Positions 45,916 to 54,695 of a DNA stretch of 64,000 nt are shown here, piece after piece. The number at the start of each line of letters is the position of its first letter. Position 1 is the stretch's first letter. The DNA is from Lewinellaceae bacterium (lineage in GTDB: Bacteria; Bacteroidota; Bacteroidia; Chitinophagales; Saprospiraceae). The stretch lies in the NCBI GenBank assembly GCA_020636215.1, contig JACJYG010000005.1, positions 620,001 through 684,000 of the forward strand, read 5' to 3'. The notes below the pieces were generated by a model. It ran no database searches and was not told the DNA's origin. It saw only the letters and a list, made by a program, of their open reading frames with translations. The position numbers and the translations under genes are program-made.

Positions 45916-47626
45916 TTACTGCACAATTATCCTGGCAGTGCCTTCCTTGCCGCCCATGGCCACTTTCACAAAGTAAGCGCCCGGCTTCAGCGCGGAAAGG
46001 TCGAGCTGGCTTTGGCTGTATTCCGGCCGTTCGAACAGCAGCTGCTGGCCCAGGAGGTTGAATACCCGGATCTCATCGATGTTTTCCGGAGCATTCACCG
46101 TCAGGAAATCTGTAACCGGGTTGGGGAAATACGAAATGCCCAGCTCTTTGAAGTCAACAGTTCCGCTGGTGCCTTCCAGCTTGATGTCATCGAAATAGAA
46201 GGTGTAGTCGGTACTGCCATCACCGACGGCGCCCAGCTCATAGATGAGGGTAACGGCATTGTAAACATTGCCGGTGAACCCGGTGACATCAAAGGTCAGT
46301 TCTTCCCACGCATTGGCTACCGTAGTGGGGACAATGATATCCCCCGTTGCCCCTGAAGTACCTTCCAGTTTCAATAAAACATTAGCACCTACCCGGTTTA
46401 CCCATACCTTCATGTTGATGGCAGTGGAGGTTCCAAAATCAATGGTACCGCCCAAAGTGAGTTTACTGCCGCCGAACACTTCACCGGCGTTTTTGACCAT
46501 CTGGTACCCACTTTGGCGCTGGTGTTGATGCCGGTTGGATCCGGGTTGTCGATAATGGTCGCCACGCCGCCGCCAAAATCGGACCAGACGTAGTCGAGGG
46601 TCGTCGATTCAAAGGTGACGGGCAGTTGCACGCCGCCCACAACCGTCGTCAGTTCAATATCATCGAACAGGAGGGTGAAATCAGGTATGCCGTCTCCAAC
46701 GACACCCAGGTCATAGATAAGGGTGATCTTGTTAAATACACCGCCGGTGAGCCCGGAAAAATTGAAAGAGAGTTCTTCCCATTGGTTCGCTACCGTCGTA
46801 CTAGCAGAAATTTCAGCCGGGCGCCAGGCCTTCGAGTTTTAAAAGTACAGGCGCACCTGTTCTGTTGGCAAAAACTTTCATTTTAAGCCATTGTTGGCGC
46901 CAAAATCAATCGCTCCGCCCAGTGCCAGAGTGCTTCCGCCAAAACTTCTCCTGCAGATTTGACCATCTTACCTACTTTAGCGCTGGTGTTAATACCGGAA
47001 GATTGAGGATTATCAATCACAGAGGCTACACCGCCCGCAAAATCCGACCATGCGTAGTTCAGGGTCGTCGATTCGAAATCGATGGGCAATTGCACGCCTT
47101 CTGCAGCCGTTGTGAGTTCAATGTCATCAAACCAAAAGGTGAAGTCTGGGCTACCATCTCCTACAGTTCCCAGTTCGTAAATGAGGACGATAGAATTATA
47201 TTCGACCGAAGTGAGTCCCGCAAGGCTATAGGTTACTTCTTCCCATTGATCCGCTACCGTGGTGGTGGCAAAGAGATCCCCCGTCGTCGCCCCACCTGGG
47301 CCTTCCAATTTTAACAAAACAGAGGCGCCTACCCGGTTTGCGAGTACCTTCATTTTAATGGCATTGTTATCCCCAAAGTCAATGGAGCCATCTAATACCA
47401 GGACGCTTCCGCCATAGACTTCTCCAGTAGACTTGACCATCTGGCCGACTTTGGAGCTGGTGTTGATGCCGGAAGATTGAGGGTTGTCGATCACAGAGGC
47501 CGCCCCTCCTGCGAAATCGTTAAAGGTGTAGGTAATGGTAGTCGATTCGAAATCGACCGGTAGTTGTTGAGCAAAGACAGCTGTTGCCAGCAGCAAAAAC
47601 GTTAAAGATGTTAGTATCTTTTTCAT
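45916..47626 (-). pseudogene. T9SS-sorted protein with three repeated beta-sandwich modules, frameshifted
   Basis: The signal peptide (MKKILTSLTFLLLATAVFAQ) is followed by three similar modules of about 150-180 residues. Each starts LPxxFESTTxxY and has INTSxKVG, FANRxGAxVLLKLEG-like and FYFDDIxL segments. The third leads to a type A T9SS domain (ISYFPNPVTDFLTV, LKPGAYFVKVAMGGKEGTARI). Modules two and three are joined only across at least three indels (near 46500, 46820, 46890-46950). It is the first gene of the operon. The modules look like carbohydrate-binding jelly rolls; binding is inferred. Confidence 0.75.
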
Positions 47627-47924
47627 AAGCTAATGAGTCTGATTAAAAAAATGATGAAATATTGTTTGTATTCCTGAAACAATTGTTGGTTCGGCTGATC
47701 AACGCTAACGTAGTCCGCTTCCGTGGTTTGCGGGAAGGCCGTAGTCCCATCATGCGGGCACGAACATTTATTCGCCCATATTTCCAGTCTCCCTTATTTT
47801 TGGTAACCAGCCGGGCAGAGGTGTAGGCATATTCCCCTTGAAAAGCAGGTATTTCTCCCCGAACCGGAATGACTGGAAAGCGATAAAAAATAAAATAAGA
47901 CCGTAAACCTTCAGTAAGAAATTT

Positions 47925-47957
47925 CCATTGTTTCAAATTACTGTTTTGAAACAATGG
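47925..47957 (-). promoter_or_regulatory. Leader hairpin at the 5' end of the leftward operon transcript
   Basis: A perfect 13-bp inverted repeat, CCATTGTTTCAAA (47925-47937) and TTTGAAACAATGG (47945-47957), with a 7-base loop lies just downstream of the inferred start site, so it would form at the very 5' end of a leader of about 330 bases. Confidence 0.6.
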
Positions 47958-47963
47958 GTTCTA

Positions 47964-47971
47964 CAAAATTA
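47964..47971 (-). promoter_or_regulatory. Candidate -7 box of the leftward laminarin operon
   Basis: On the minus strand this reads TAATTTTG, an exact match to the Bacteroidota TAnnTTTG box. The operator-like array begins 21 bp upstream of it. No good -33 TTG is present, as is common for activated promoters. Confidence 0.6.
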
Positions 47972-47992
47972 ATATTCTGTTTCACAATATAC

Positions 47993-48043
47993 TTACATCA
48001 CAATTACATCTCAAATACTTTTCACTACATCATTACTACATCA
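47993..48043 (-). promoter_or_regulatory. Operator-like array A: four WGATGTAR half-sites
   Basis: On the plus strand the half-sites are TTACATCA (47993), TTACATCT (48004), CTACATCA (48025) and CTACATCA (48036). Start-to-start spacings of 11, 21 and 11 bp put all four on one face of the helix. Read on the minus strand, it sits just upstream of the leftward operon's -7 box. Array B upstream of SusC has the same design. Confidence 0.75.
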
Positions 48044-48093
48044 GAAAGAAAAAATGTACTTTGCTGAACTTTCCCAGCACCTTAATTGGATGA

Positions 48094-51066
48094 ATGTTAG
48101 TCAAAGAAACAAAATCATTAATTGTGACGCATTCCGGGCCGAAGTATTTTTTTGTTATTTGTTGGGTTTACTTGTTTTTCTCTTCCCTGATTGAGGCCCA
48201 GATACCCCACTTTGGGTATCCATCTGTAGCTAATTATACCAAATCCGATTACGATGGAGGGACCCAGAATTGGGCTGTGGTGCAGGATGGCCGGGGAGTC
48301 ATGTATTTTGGAAATAACAAAGGCGTGTTGGAATTCGACGGCGTTCGCTGGAACACCTATCCGCTTCCCAACCGCACCATTGTGCGTTCCCTGGCCATTA
48401 ATGACGCGGGCAGGATTTACGTCGGTGGGCAGGATGAGTTGGGCTACCTGAGAGAGGGGGAACGGGGCGAACCGGAATACGTAACGCTGACGAAACATAT
48501 TCCAGAGGCTTACCGCAGTTTCGAGGATGTGTGGCGGGTTTTTCCAATAGGGGAGGAGGTGTTTTTCTGTACACAGCGGACGATCTTTTTATGGAAAGCA
48601 GGGGAAATGTTGCCCATTGAGCCTGCCGGGCGGTTCGATGGCTTTTTTGAACTGGAAGGCAGCGTTTATGTTCGGGACACTGAGCTGGGGCTGTGTTTCT
48701 GGAACGGGCAGGAACTGGAACTTGTCCCAGAGGGGGCGCCCTTCAAGGATACTCTTGTAGTAGCAATACTTCCATACCAGGAGGAGCAAGCCCTGCTGGT
48801 TACCGCTGAAAACGGGCTTTTTCTAATGGATGATGGGAGCATTCGTCCTTGGAAGGCAGCAGTCAGTAATTTCCTGGAGGAATACCGGGTGTATTGTGCC
48901 GCCCGGGTATCAGATGGCCTTTATGCCCTGGGTACTATTACCAACGGCTTGTTGCTCATGGATCAAGAGGGCAAAGCCGTTGCCCACCTCAATAAACTGT
49001 ATGGCCTGCAGAACAATACCGTCTTGTGCATCTATGAAGACCTTTTGCAGAACCTGTGGCTGGGGCTGGACAATGGGCTGGATTACGTGGAGTTGAGCGC
49101 GCCCTTTTCGATCATTGGTTCAAAGCAAGGGGTAGAAGGAACGGGATACGCTTCTATTGTTCACGACGACAACTTGTTCCTGGGCACCAATCAAGGGCTT
49201 TTTCATACTCGGTGGACGCTAGGTGTAGACCCTTTTCACCCTCCGCTATTTGAGCGTGTGGAAGGCGCCAACGGGCAGGTATGGAGCTTGGTGGAGGCGG
49301 GTGGACAACTGATGGTTTGCCATCACGAAGGCTTATTTTTTTACCAGAATGGAAAAGTCTTTCCAGTAGGGGGCGTTAAAGGGGCCTGGAAGTTCCTGGA
49401 ATTGGAAAAACATCCCAATTATGCCATCCTCGGCACATATTCCGGCTTTTATTTATTTAAAAAAAGGACAGCATCGAAAAGGGAGGCTGCCTGGGAATTA
49501 GTAAAAAGACTCCAGGGGTTCGATGAATCGGCCCGTATTTTTGAAGAGGATGAGGAGGGCAATATCTGGGTATCTCACGCCTATAAGGGGCTCTACAAGA
49601 TTGAACTTGATATGGAACGCCTGGCTATTGGCAGGACTCAGTTGTATAACTCCAAACAGGGCCTGCCCACTGACCTCTACATTGGCGTTGTCAAGATCAG
49701 GGGAAAACTGGTTTTTACTACCGTCAAAGGCGTTTATTCCTTTTACAGAGAAAAGGGCTGTTTTATAGAAGATTCCGAGTTATCCCCGGTCATCGGAAAG
49801 GGCAAATCAGTACATGCTTTGCTGGAAGATGAGTTGAAAAATATCTGGTTTTCAGCCGATGAGGAATTTGGCGTACTGGAAGTAGAAGAAAAAGGCCTGT
49901 TCAACGAAGTGAACAAACGCTATTTCAATGCGTTGCAGGAAGAATTAGTAGATGGCTTTGAGCACGTTTTTGCTTTCGGCCGACAGAGCGTTTTCATCGC
50001 TTCGGAAAGAGGGTTTATTCAATATACGCCATTGTCCAAGCCTCCGAAGGCATACCCTTTTCAAGCCTTGATTCGGAGTGTACTCCAACTTAATGGGGAA
50101 GAAAAACAAATACAAGGAGGGAAGCTCGTTTGGGAAAAAGAAGGCTCGGATAACCGGCCGCCTGCTGTTTTCTCCTACCGGAACAATTCATTCCGCTTTT
50201 CCTTTGCCGCGCCTTTTTTCGAAGAACACGAGGCGGTGCAGTACCGGTATCGACTGGAAGGGTATGATTTAAGTTGGTCAAGTTGGGCATCTAAAGCAGA
50301 AAAAGATTATACCAACCTGCCTCACGGAAAGTACACCTTTTGGGTGGAGGCTCGTAATGCTTATGCCCAGCGCAGCACAAAAGCTGCATACCGGTTAACC
50401 ATACGCCCCCCCTGGTATCTCACGGTGCTGGCTAAAATATTGTACGCTTTATTGGGAATCGCTTTTGTTTTTGGTGCTTTTCACTATACGGGACAACGTA
50501 TAGAAAAACAGAGAAAAGCGCTACTGCTGGCACAGGAAATGGAATTGAAGCAACAGGAAGAAGCGCACCGACAGCAAGTGGCGCAATCGGAAGCGGAGAT
50601 CATTCGCTTGCGCAATGAAAAGCTCAGGACGGATGTTCAGCACAAAACCAGCAAACTAGCCTCTGCTACCATGCACCTGGTGCAAAAAGGGGAAATCCTG
50701 CTGGAAATAAAAAACGGGCTGAATAAACTCCTGGACAATGCCTCCCCGGAAAACAAAAAAAAGATCAAACAACTCATCCGGGTCATCGATGAGGATATTC
50801 GCCTGGACGACAATTGGGAGCAGTTCGAACTCCATTTCGACCAGGTGCATGAAAATTTCCTCAAACGCCTGAGGGAAAAATTTCCTGTGCTCACGCCCAA
50901 GGACCAGAAACTGTGCGCTTACCTGAGGATGAACCTCACCACCAAGGAGATCGCTCCGCTGATGAATATATCCGTGCGCGGCGTCGAGATCAGCCGCTAC
51001 CGGCTTCGGAGAAAACTGGACCTCGATCCGGATACCAACCTGGTGGAATTTATTATGGGGCTTTAA
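48094..51066 (+). CDS. Propeller/triple-Tyr membrane regulator with LuxR-type HTH
   Basis: The 990-residue protein has a signal-like N-terminus (YFFVICWVYLFFSSLIEAQ), regulator-propeller repeats (residues 40-690, e.g. LLQNLWLGLDNGLDYVEL), a Y_Y_Y domain (about 690-770, YRYRLEGYDLSWSSW), a membrane helix near 780-800 and a coiled coil. It ends in a LuxR/GerE-type helix-turn-helix (LTPKDQKLCAYLRMNLTTKE, about 930-985). No kinase or receiver is present, so signal passes directly from periplasm to DNA-binding domain. It sits between the two laminarin operons and is the likely regulator of both. Confidence 0.9.
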   Translation: MLVKETKSLIVTHSGPKYFFVICWVYLFFSSLIEAQIPHFGYPSVANYTKSDYDGGTQNWAVVQDGRGVMYFGNNKGVLEFDGVRWNTYPLPNRTIVRSLAINDAGRIYVGGQDELGYLREGERGEPEYVTLTKHIPEAYRSFEDVWRVFPIGEEVFFCTQRTIFLWKAGEMLPIEPAGRFDGFFELEGSVYVRDTELGLCFWNGQELELVPEGAPFKDTLVVAILPYQEEQALLVTAENGLFLMDDGSIRPWKAAVSNFLEEYRVYCAARVSDGLYALGTITNGLLLMDQEGKAVAHLNKLYGLQNNTVLCIYEDLLQNLWLGLDNGLDYVELSAPFSIIGSKQGVEGTGYASIVHDDNLFLGTNQGLFHTRWTLGVDPFHPPLFERVEGANGQVWSLVEAGGQLMVCHHEGLFFYQNGKVFPVGGVKGAWKFLELEKHPNYAILGTYSGFYLFKKRTASKREAAWELVKRLQGFDESARIFEEDEEGNIWVSHAYKGLYKIELDMERLAIGRTQLYNSKQGLPTDLYIGVVKIRGKLVFTTVKGVYSFYREKGCFIEDSELSPVIGKGKSVHALLEDELKNIWFSADEEFGVLEVEEKGLFNEVNKRYFNALQEELVDGFEHVFAFGRQSVFIASERGFIQYTPLSKPPKAYPFQALIRSVLQLNGEEKQIQGGKLVWEKEGSDNRPPAVFSYRNNSFRFSFAAPFFEEHEAVQYRYRLEGYDLSWSSWASKAEKDYTNLPHGKYTFWVEARNAYAQRSTKAAYRLTIRPPWYLTVLAKILYALLGIAFVFGAFHYTGQRIEKQRKALLLAQEMELKQQEEAHRQQVAQSEAEIIRLRNEKLRTDVQHKTSKLASATMHLVQKGEILLEIKNGLNKLLDNASPENKKKIKQLIRVIDEDIRLDDNWEQFELHFDQVHENFLKRLREKFPVLTPKDQKLCAYLRMNLTTKEIAPLMNISVRGVEISRYRLRRKLDLDPDTNLVEFIMGL

Positions 51067-51305
51067 CCCATGCAACCCTCTACTCCTTTGATGTAGCAGG
51101 GCTCTCCCCTTCGGCATAGATCCCATTTTCGATTTTCCTGGCGGCTCCCCTCTTTTACAGGCCCTTCACCTTGCTGGGCAGGCAGCAACCGATAAGACAG
51201 GCAATAGGATATGTTTCAACTCTTTCATGATGGCTCGAGCTTACTGGTTGAAAAATCAGCAAGGAACTAAGTAAACAGCTCTTAATGGGTAAGTAAAAAA
51301 TAGTA

Positions 51306-51355
51306 TGATGTAGTAAAGATGTAGGCCTGGACAAAATGATGTACTGGTGCTGTAG
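51306..51355 (+). promoter_or_regulatory. Operator-like array B: four WGATGTAR half-sites upstream of SusC
   Basis: Half-sites are TGATGTAG (51306), AGATGTAG (51317), TGATGTAC (51337) and the weaker TGCTGTAG (51348), spaced 11, 20 and 11 bp. The array ends 31 bp before the SusC -7 box, about -45 to -95 from the inferred start site, a typical activator position. Layout matches array A with the same orientation relative to the controlled operon. Confidence 0.75.
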
Positions 51356-51386
51356 CCCTTTATGCATTTTTCTGTTCGGCTGTAAT

Positions 51387-51394
51387 TAAATTTG
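51387..51394 (+). promoter_or_regulatory. Candidate -7 box of the SusC operon
   Basis: TAAATTTG matches the Bacteroidota TAnnTTTG consensus. No TTG was seen at the -33 position, in line with dependence on an activator bound at array B. The implied leader is about 180 bases. Confidence 0.6.
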
Positions 51395-51434
51395 ATCCAG
51401 ACGCCTGTAAAGATAAAAAGACAAACCTTTTGGC

Positions 51435-51543
51435 TACCCGTCTGCCGTTGGACAAAGAAGCGGGAATATGGATTTCCGCGTCAGCACAGGAATGTATATT
51501 CCCGCTTCTCTGTCCAACTAGCATGTCCAACCTTAGACGGGTA
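51435..51543. repeat. Large palindrome in the SusC leader
   Basis: The outer arms are TACCCGTCT (51435-51443) and AGACGGGTA (51535-51543). The inner arms are 23 bp with one mismatch, 51447-51469 against 51496-51518, each carrying GAAGCGGGAATAT or its complement. The right side has an extra 13-bp near-duplication including GTTGGACA. It is either a small transposon-derived element or a strong RNA hairpin; it ends 38 bp before the SusC ATG. Confidence 0.8.
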
Positions 51544-51581
51544 CCCCAACTTTTCATTAACTCACTATATAAATAGATGTT

Positions 51582-54500
51582 ATGAAACGACTTTATTTTC
51601 TAATTCCCTGTTTCCTGCTCTTTTGGAGTGTGGAAATGGGTGCACAGGAGCGCACGGTCACCGGAACGGTGACTTCCGCCGAAGATGGCCTTGGCATTAT
51701 CGGGGCCAATATATTGGTAAAGGGGACATCTTCCGGCACCATCACTGATTTTGATGGAAAATACGAGTTGAAGGTCTCCGGTAATGATGCGGTACTGGTG
51801 TTCTCTTACACAGGGATGGAAACCCAGGAAGTACCTGTGGGTACACAAACCGTAATCAATGTGACTATGGGTTCCGATGTCCTGATGATTGAGGAGGTCG
51901 TAGTTGTCGGTTATGGTGTTCAGAAAAAAAGTGTCGTCACCGGCGCTATTGCCTCCCTTGATGCTGAAGACATTGGTAAAACACCGGTGTTGCGCATTGA
52001 ACAGGCCCTGCAGGGAAAAGCAGCAGGGGTGCAGGTGACCAACAGCTCAGGCCAACCGGGCGATGCGATCACGGTTCGCATCCGGGGAGCCGGGACAACC
52101 GGCAATGCCGACCCCTTGTACGTAGTCGATGGGCTTCCGGTCGGGGGTATTGATTACCTCAACCCGGGAGATATCGAGTCGATTGAAGTACTCAAGGACG
52201 CTGCTTCCGCCGCTATCTACGGCGCACGTGCCGCCAACGGGGTGGTGCTAATCACCACGAAATCGGGGCAGGAAGGCAAAATGCAGCTGAGCTACGACGG
52301 ATACTATGGTATTCAAAACGCCTGGAGGCAGCTCAGTATGCTCAATGCCCGGGAATATGCCCTGATCCAGAACGAAGCTGCTGCCGCCTCAAAATTATCC
52401 ATTCCATTCGCCGACCCCAATTCGCTGGGCGAAGGGACCTATTGGCAGGATGAACTCTTCACCGAGAATGCCCCCATCATGAACCACCAGGTTGCTGTCA
52501 CCGGCGGCAACAAGGTTTCTACCTACGCCGGCGCCTTTTCCTACTTCTCTCAGGAAGGGATCGTCGGGGGCGACAAGTCGCAGTTTGACCGGTATACCGC
52601 CCGCATCAACTCCGTCCATGAGGTCAGCAAGCATTTTACCTTTGGGCAGAACCTTTCTTTTACCCATATCGACAGAAGGTCGGTAGACAGCAACAACGAA
52701 TTTGGCGGGCCGCTCATGAGCGCCCTCAATATCGACCCGATCACGCCGGTATTCGAAACTGATCCGGATAAATTGGCGGCCTATGACCCCAATGCAGTTA
52801 AGGATAAGGATGGCAATGTATACGCCATTTCCAAATATGCCACCCAGGAGGTGGTCAATCCTCTTGCCCGACTGGAAGTGACCAACGGCAAATACAAATT
52901 GGATAAGGTGGTCGGTAATGCCTACGGAGAGTTGGAACTGCTCCCCCGGTTGAAACTGCGCAGCAGTTTCGGTATTGACCTTGCCTACGGGACCAACAAC
53001 AGCTTCCGTCCGGTATTCTTCCTGAATGCCGCCCAGATCAGCAGCGAGTCGAGAGTGGACAAATCCGTCGACCGCTGGTTCAACTGGATATGGGAAAACA
53101 CGCTGTCTTACAACATTGGCCTGGGCAGCCATAATTTCGCTTTCCTCGCAGGTACGACGGCACAGGAAAATAACTATGAAAACCTTGCAGGCGGAAAATC
53201 CGGCCTGGTTTTTAGCGATTTCGGCAATGCCTTTCTCAATACGGCTGTAAATGAAGAGTCGGCAACTGCCGGTGGCGGCGCGGCCCAATCTTCCCTGCTG
53301 TCCTATTTCGGAAGGGTAACCTATGATTTCCAGAGCAAGTATCTGTTTACAGGTATTATCCGGGTAGATGGTTCGTCTCGATTCGGCGCCAACAACCGCT
53401 TTGGGGTATTTCCGTCCTTCTCCGCCGGCTGGGTCGTTTCCCAGGAACCTTTCCTATTGAATAATGAGGTGCTGGACTTCTTCAAGATCAGAGCATCCTG
53501 GGGCCAAAACGGCAACCAGGAGATCGGTGATTACCGCTGGGCCTCCACCATTGCGACCGGAGCCGGCTATTCCTTTGGCGATGGCACCGTCTTTACCAGT
53601 GGTTCGGTGCCGTCTACGGTTCCCAACCCGGATCTGGAGTGGGAAACTTCCGAGCAAACAGATATTGGCGTAGACCTGCGCTTTTGGAGGGGTAAATTGG
53701 CCGTCACTGCCGATTACTACATCAAAAAGACCATTGGCCTGCTGGTGGACGCTCCTATTCCTGGCATCGTTGGCAATAATGCGCCTACGGTAAACGGAGG
53801 TAATGTTGAGAATAAAGGCGTTGAACTGGCTATTGACTACCGAAATAATGCAGGCGCCTTGGATTATAACATTGGCGTCAACTTTTCCTACAACAAGAAC
53901 GAAGTGACCGCCATCAACAATGCCGAAGGGGTGCTTGTGGGCGCCGGCTTCTCGACCTACGGAAGTGTGTCGAGGGCGGCTATCGGCTTCCCGATCGCTT
54001 ACTTCTGGGGCTTGCAAACCGATGGCTTGTTCCAGACAGAGGCTGATATTGAAAATTATGTCAACGGCGACGGCGGCCTGATTCAACCGAATGCTGCGCC
54101 CGGCGATATCAAGTTTGTAGACCTGAACGGCGATGGCGTCATCGATGATGATGACCGGACGATCATAGGCAATCCGACTCCGGACTGGACTTATGGCGCC
54201 AATTTTTCCGCCAATTACAAGGACTTCGACTTTGGCTTGTTCCTGTTGGGTACGGTTGGCAATGAGCTTTTCAATGGCACCCGCCGCCACGACCTGACCA
54301 CCGCCAACATGCCTGCCCGCTTCCTGGACCGCTGGACCGGGGAAGGAACTTCCAATGATATTCCACGCTCCACGGCCACCGACCCCAATGGAAACTTCTC
54401 CAAGATCTCCGATTTCTACATCGAGGATGGTTCTTTCTTACGGGTTAAGGATGTTCAATTGGGTTACTCCCTGCCGCAAAGTGCATTGAGCGTACTGAAC

Positions 54501-54668
54501 ATTCAGCGGGCGCGAATCTACATTGCTGCTCAGAACCTGCTGACCTTTACCAATTACAATGGGTTTGACCCCGAAATTGGCGCCAGGTCTGCTTTGGATA
54601 TTGGCATCGACCGGGGCATCTATCCTCAGGCCAGATCCTACCGGATGGGCGTCAACATCGTATTCTAA
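51582..54668 (+). CDS. SusC/RagA-type TonB-linked outer-membrane transporter (laminarin locus)
   Basis: The 1028-residue protein has a signal peptide, a CarboxypepD_reg-like domain (GLGIIGANILVKGTSSGTI), and the SusC-type TonB-box region ending VVVGYGVQKKSVVTGAIASL. The plug has VRIRGAGTTGNADPLYVVDG and IESIEVLKDAASAAIYGARA, followed by the barrel. With SusD it imports oligosaccharides across the outer membrane; neighbours point to beta-1,3-glucan. First gene of a four-gene operon. Confidence 0.95.
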   Translation: MKRLYFLIPCFLLFWSVEMGAQERTVTGTVTSAEDGLGIIGANILVKGTSSGTITDFDGKYELKVSGNDAVLVFSYTGMETQEVPVGTQTVINVTMGSDVLMIEEVVVVGYGVQKKSVVTGAIASLDAEDIGKTPVLRIEQALQGKAAGVQVTNSSGQPGDAITVRIRGAGTTGNADPLYVVDGLPVGGIDYLNPGDIESIEVLKDAASAAIYGARAANGVVLITTKSGQEGKMQLSYDGYYGIQNAWRQLSMLNAREYALIQNEAAAASKLSIPFADPNSLGEGTYWQDELFTENAPIMNHQVAVTGGNKVSTYAGAFSYFSQEGIVGGDKSQFDRYTARINSVHEVSKHFTFGQNLSFTHIDRRSVDSNNEFGGPLMSALNIDPITPVFETDPDKLAAYDPNAVKDKDGNVYAISKYATQEVVNPLARLEVTNGKYKLDKVVGNAYGELELLPRLKLRSSFGIDLAYGTNNSFRPVFFLNAAQISSESRVDKSVDRWFNWIWENTLSYNIGLGSHNFAFLAGTTAQENNYENLAGGKSGLVFSDFGNAFLNTAVNEESATAGGGAAQSSLLSYFGRVTYDFQSKYLFTGIIRVDGSSRFGANNRFGVFPSFSAGWVVSQEPFLLNNEVLDFFKIRASWGQNGNQEIGDYRWASTIATGAGYSFGDGTVFTSGSVPSTVPNPDLEWETSEQTDIGVDLRFWRGKLAVTADYYIKKTIGLLVDAPIPGIVGNNAPTVNGGNVENKGVELAIDYRNNAGALDYNIGVNFSYNKNEVTAINNAEGVLVGAGFSTYGSVSRAAIGFPIAYFWGLQTDGLFQTEADIENYVNGDGGLIQPNAAPGDIKFVDLNGDGVIDDDDRTIIGNPTPDWTYGANFSANYKDFDFGLFLLGTVGNELFNGTRRHDLTTANMPARFLDRWTGEGTSNDIPRSTATDPNGNFSKISDFYIEDGSFLRVKDVQLGYSLPQSALSVLNIQRARIYIAAQNLLTFTNYNGFDPEIGARSALDIGIDRGIYPQARSYRMGVNIVF

Positions 54669-54695
54669 CCCTTTCTCACTATAAAATTGTATATA

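Noticed and set aside
52395..53288. 297-codon open frame antisense to SusC
   Set aside because: Shadow of the SusC coding sequence, as are the long minus-strand frames at 53454-54290 and 55167-56057.
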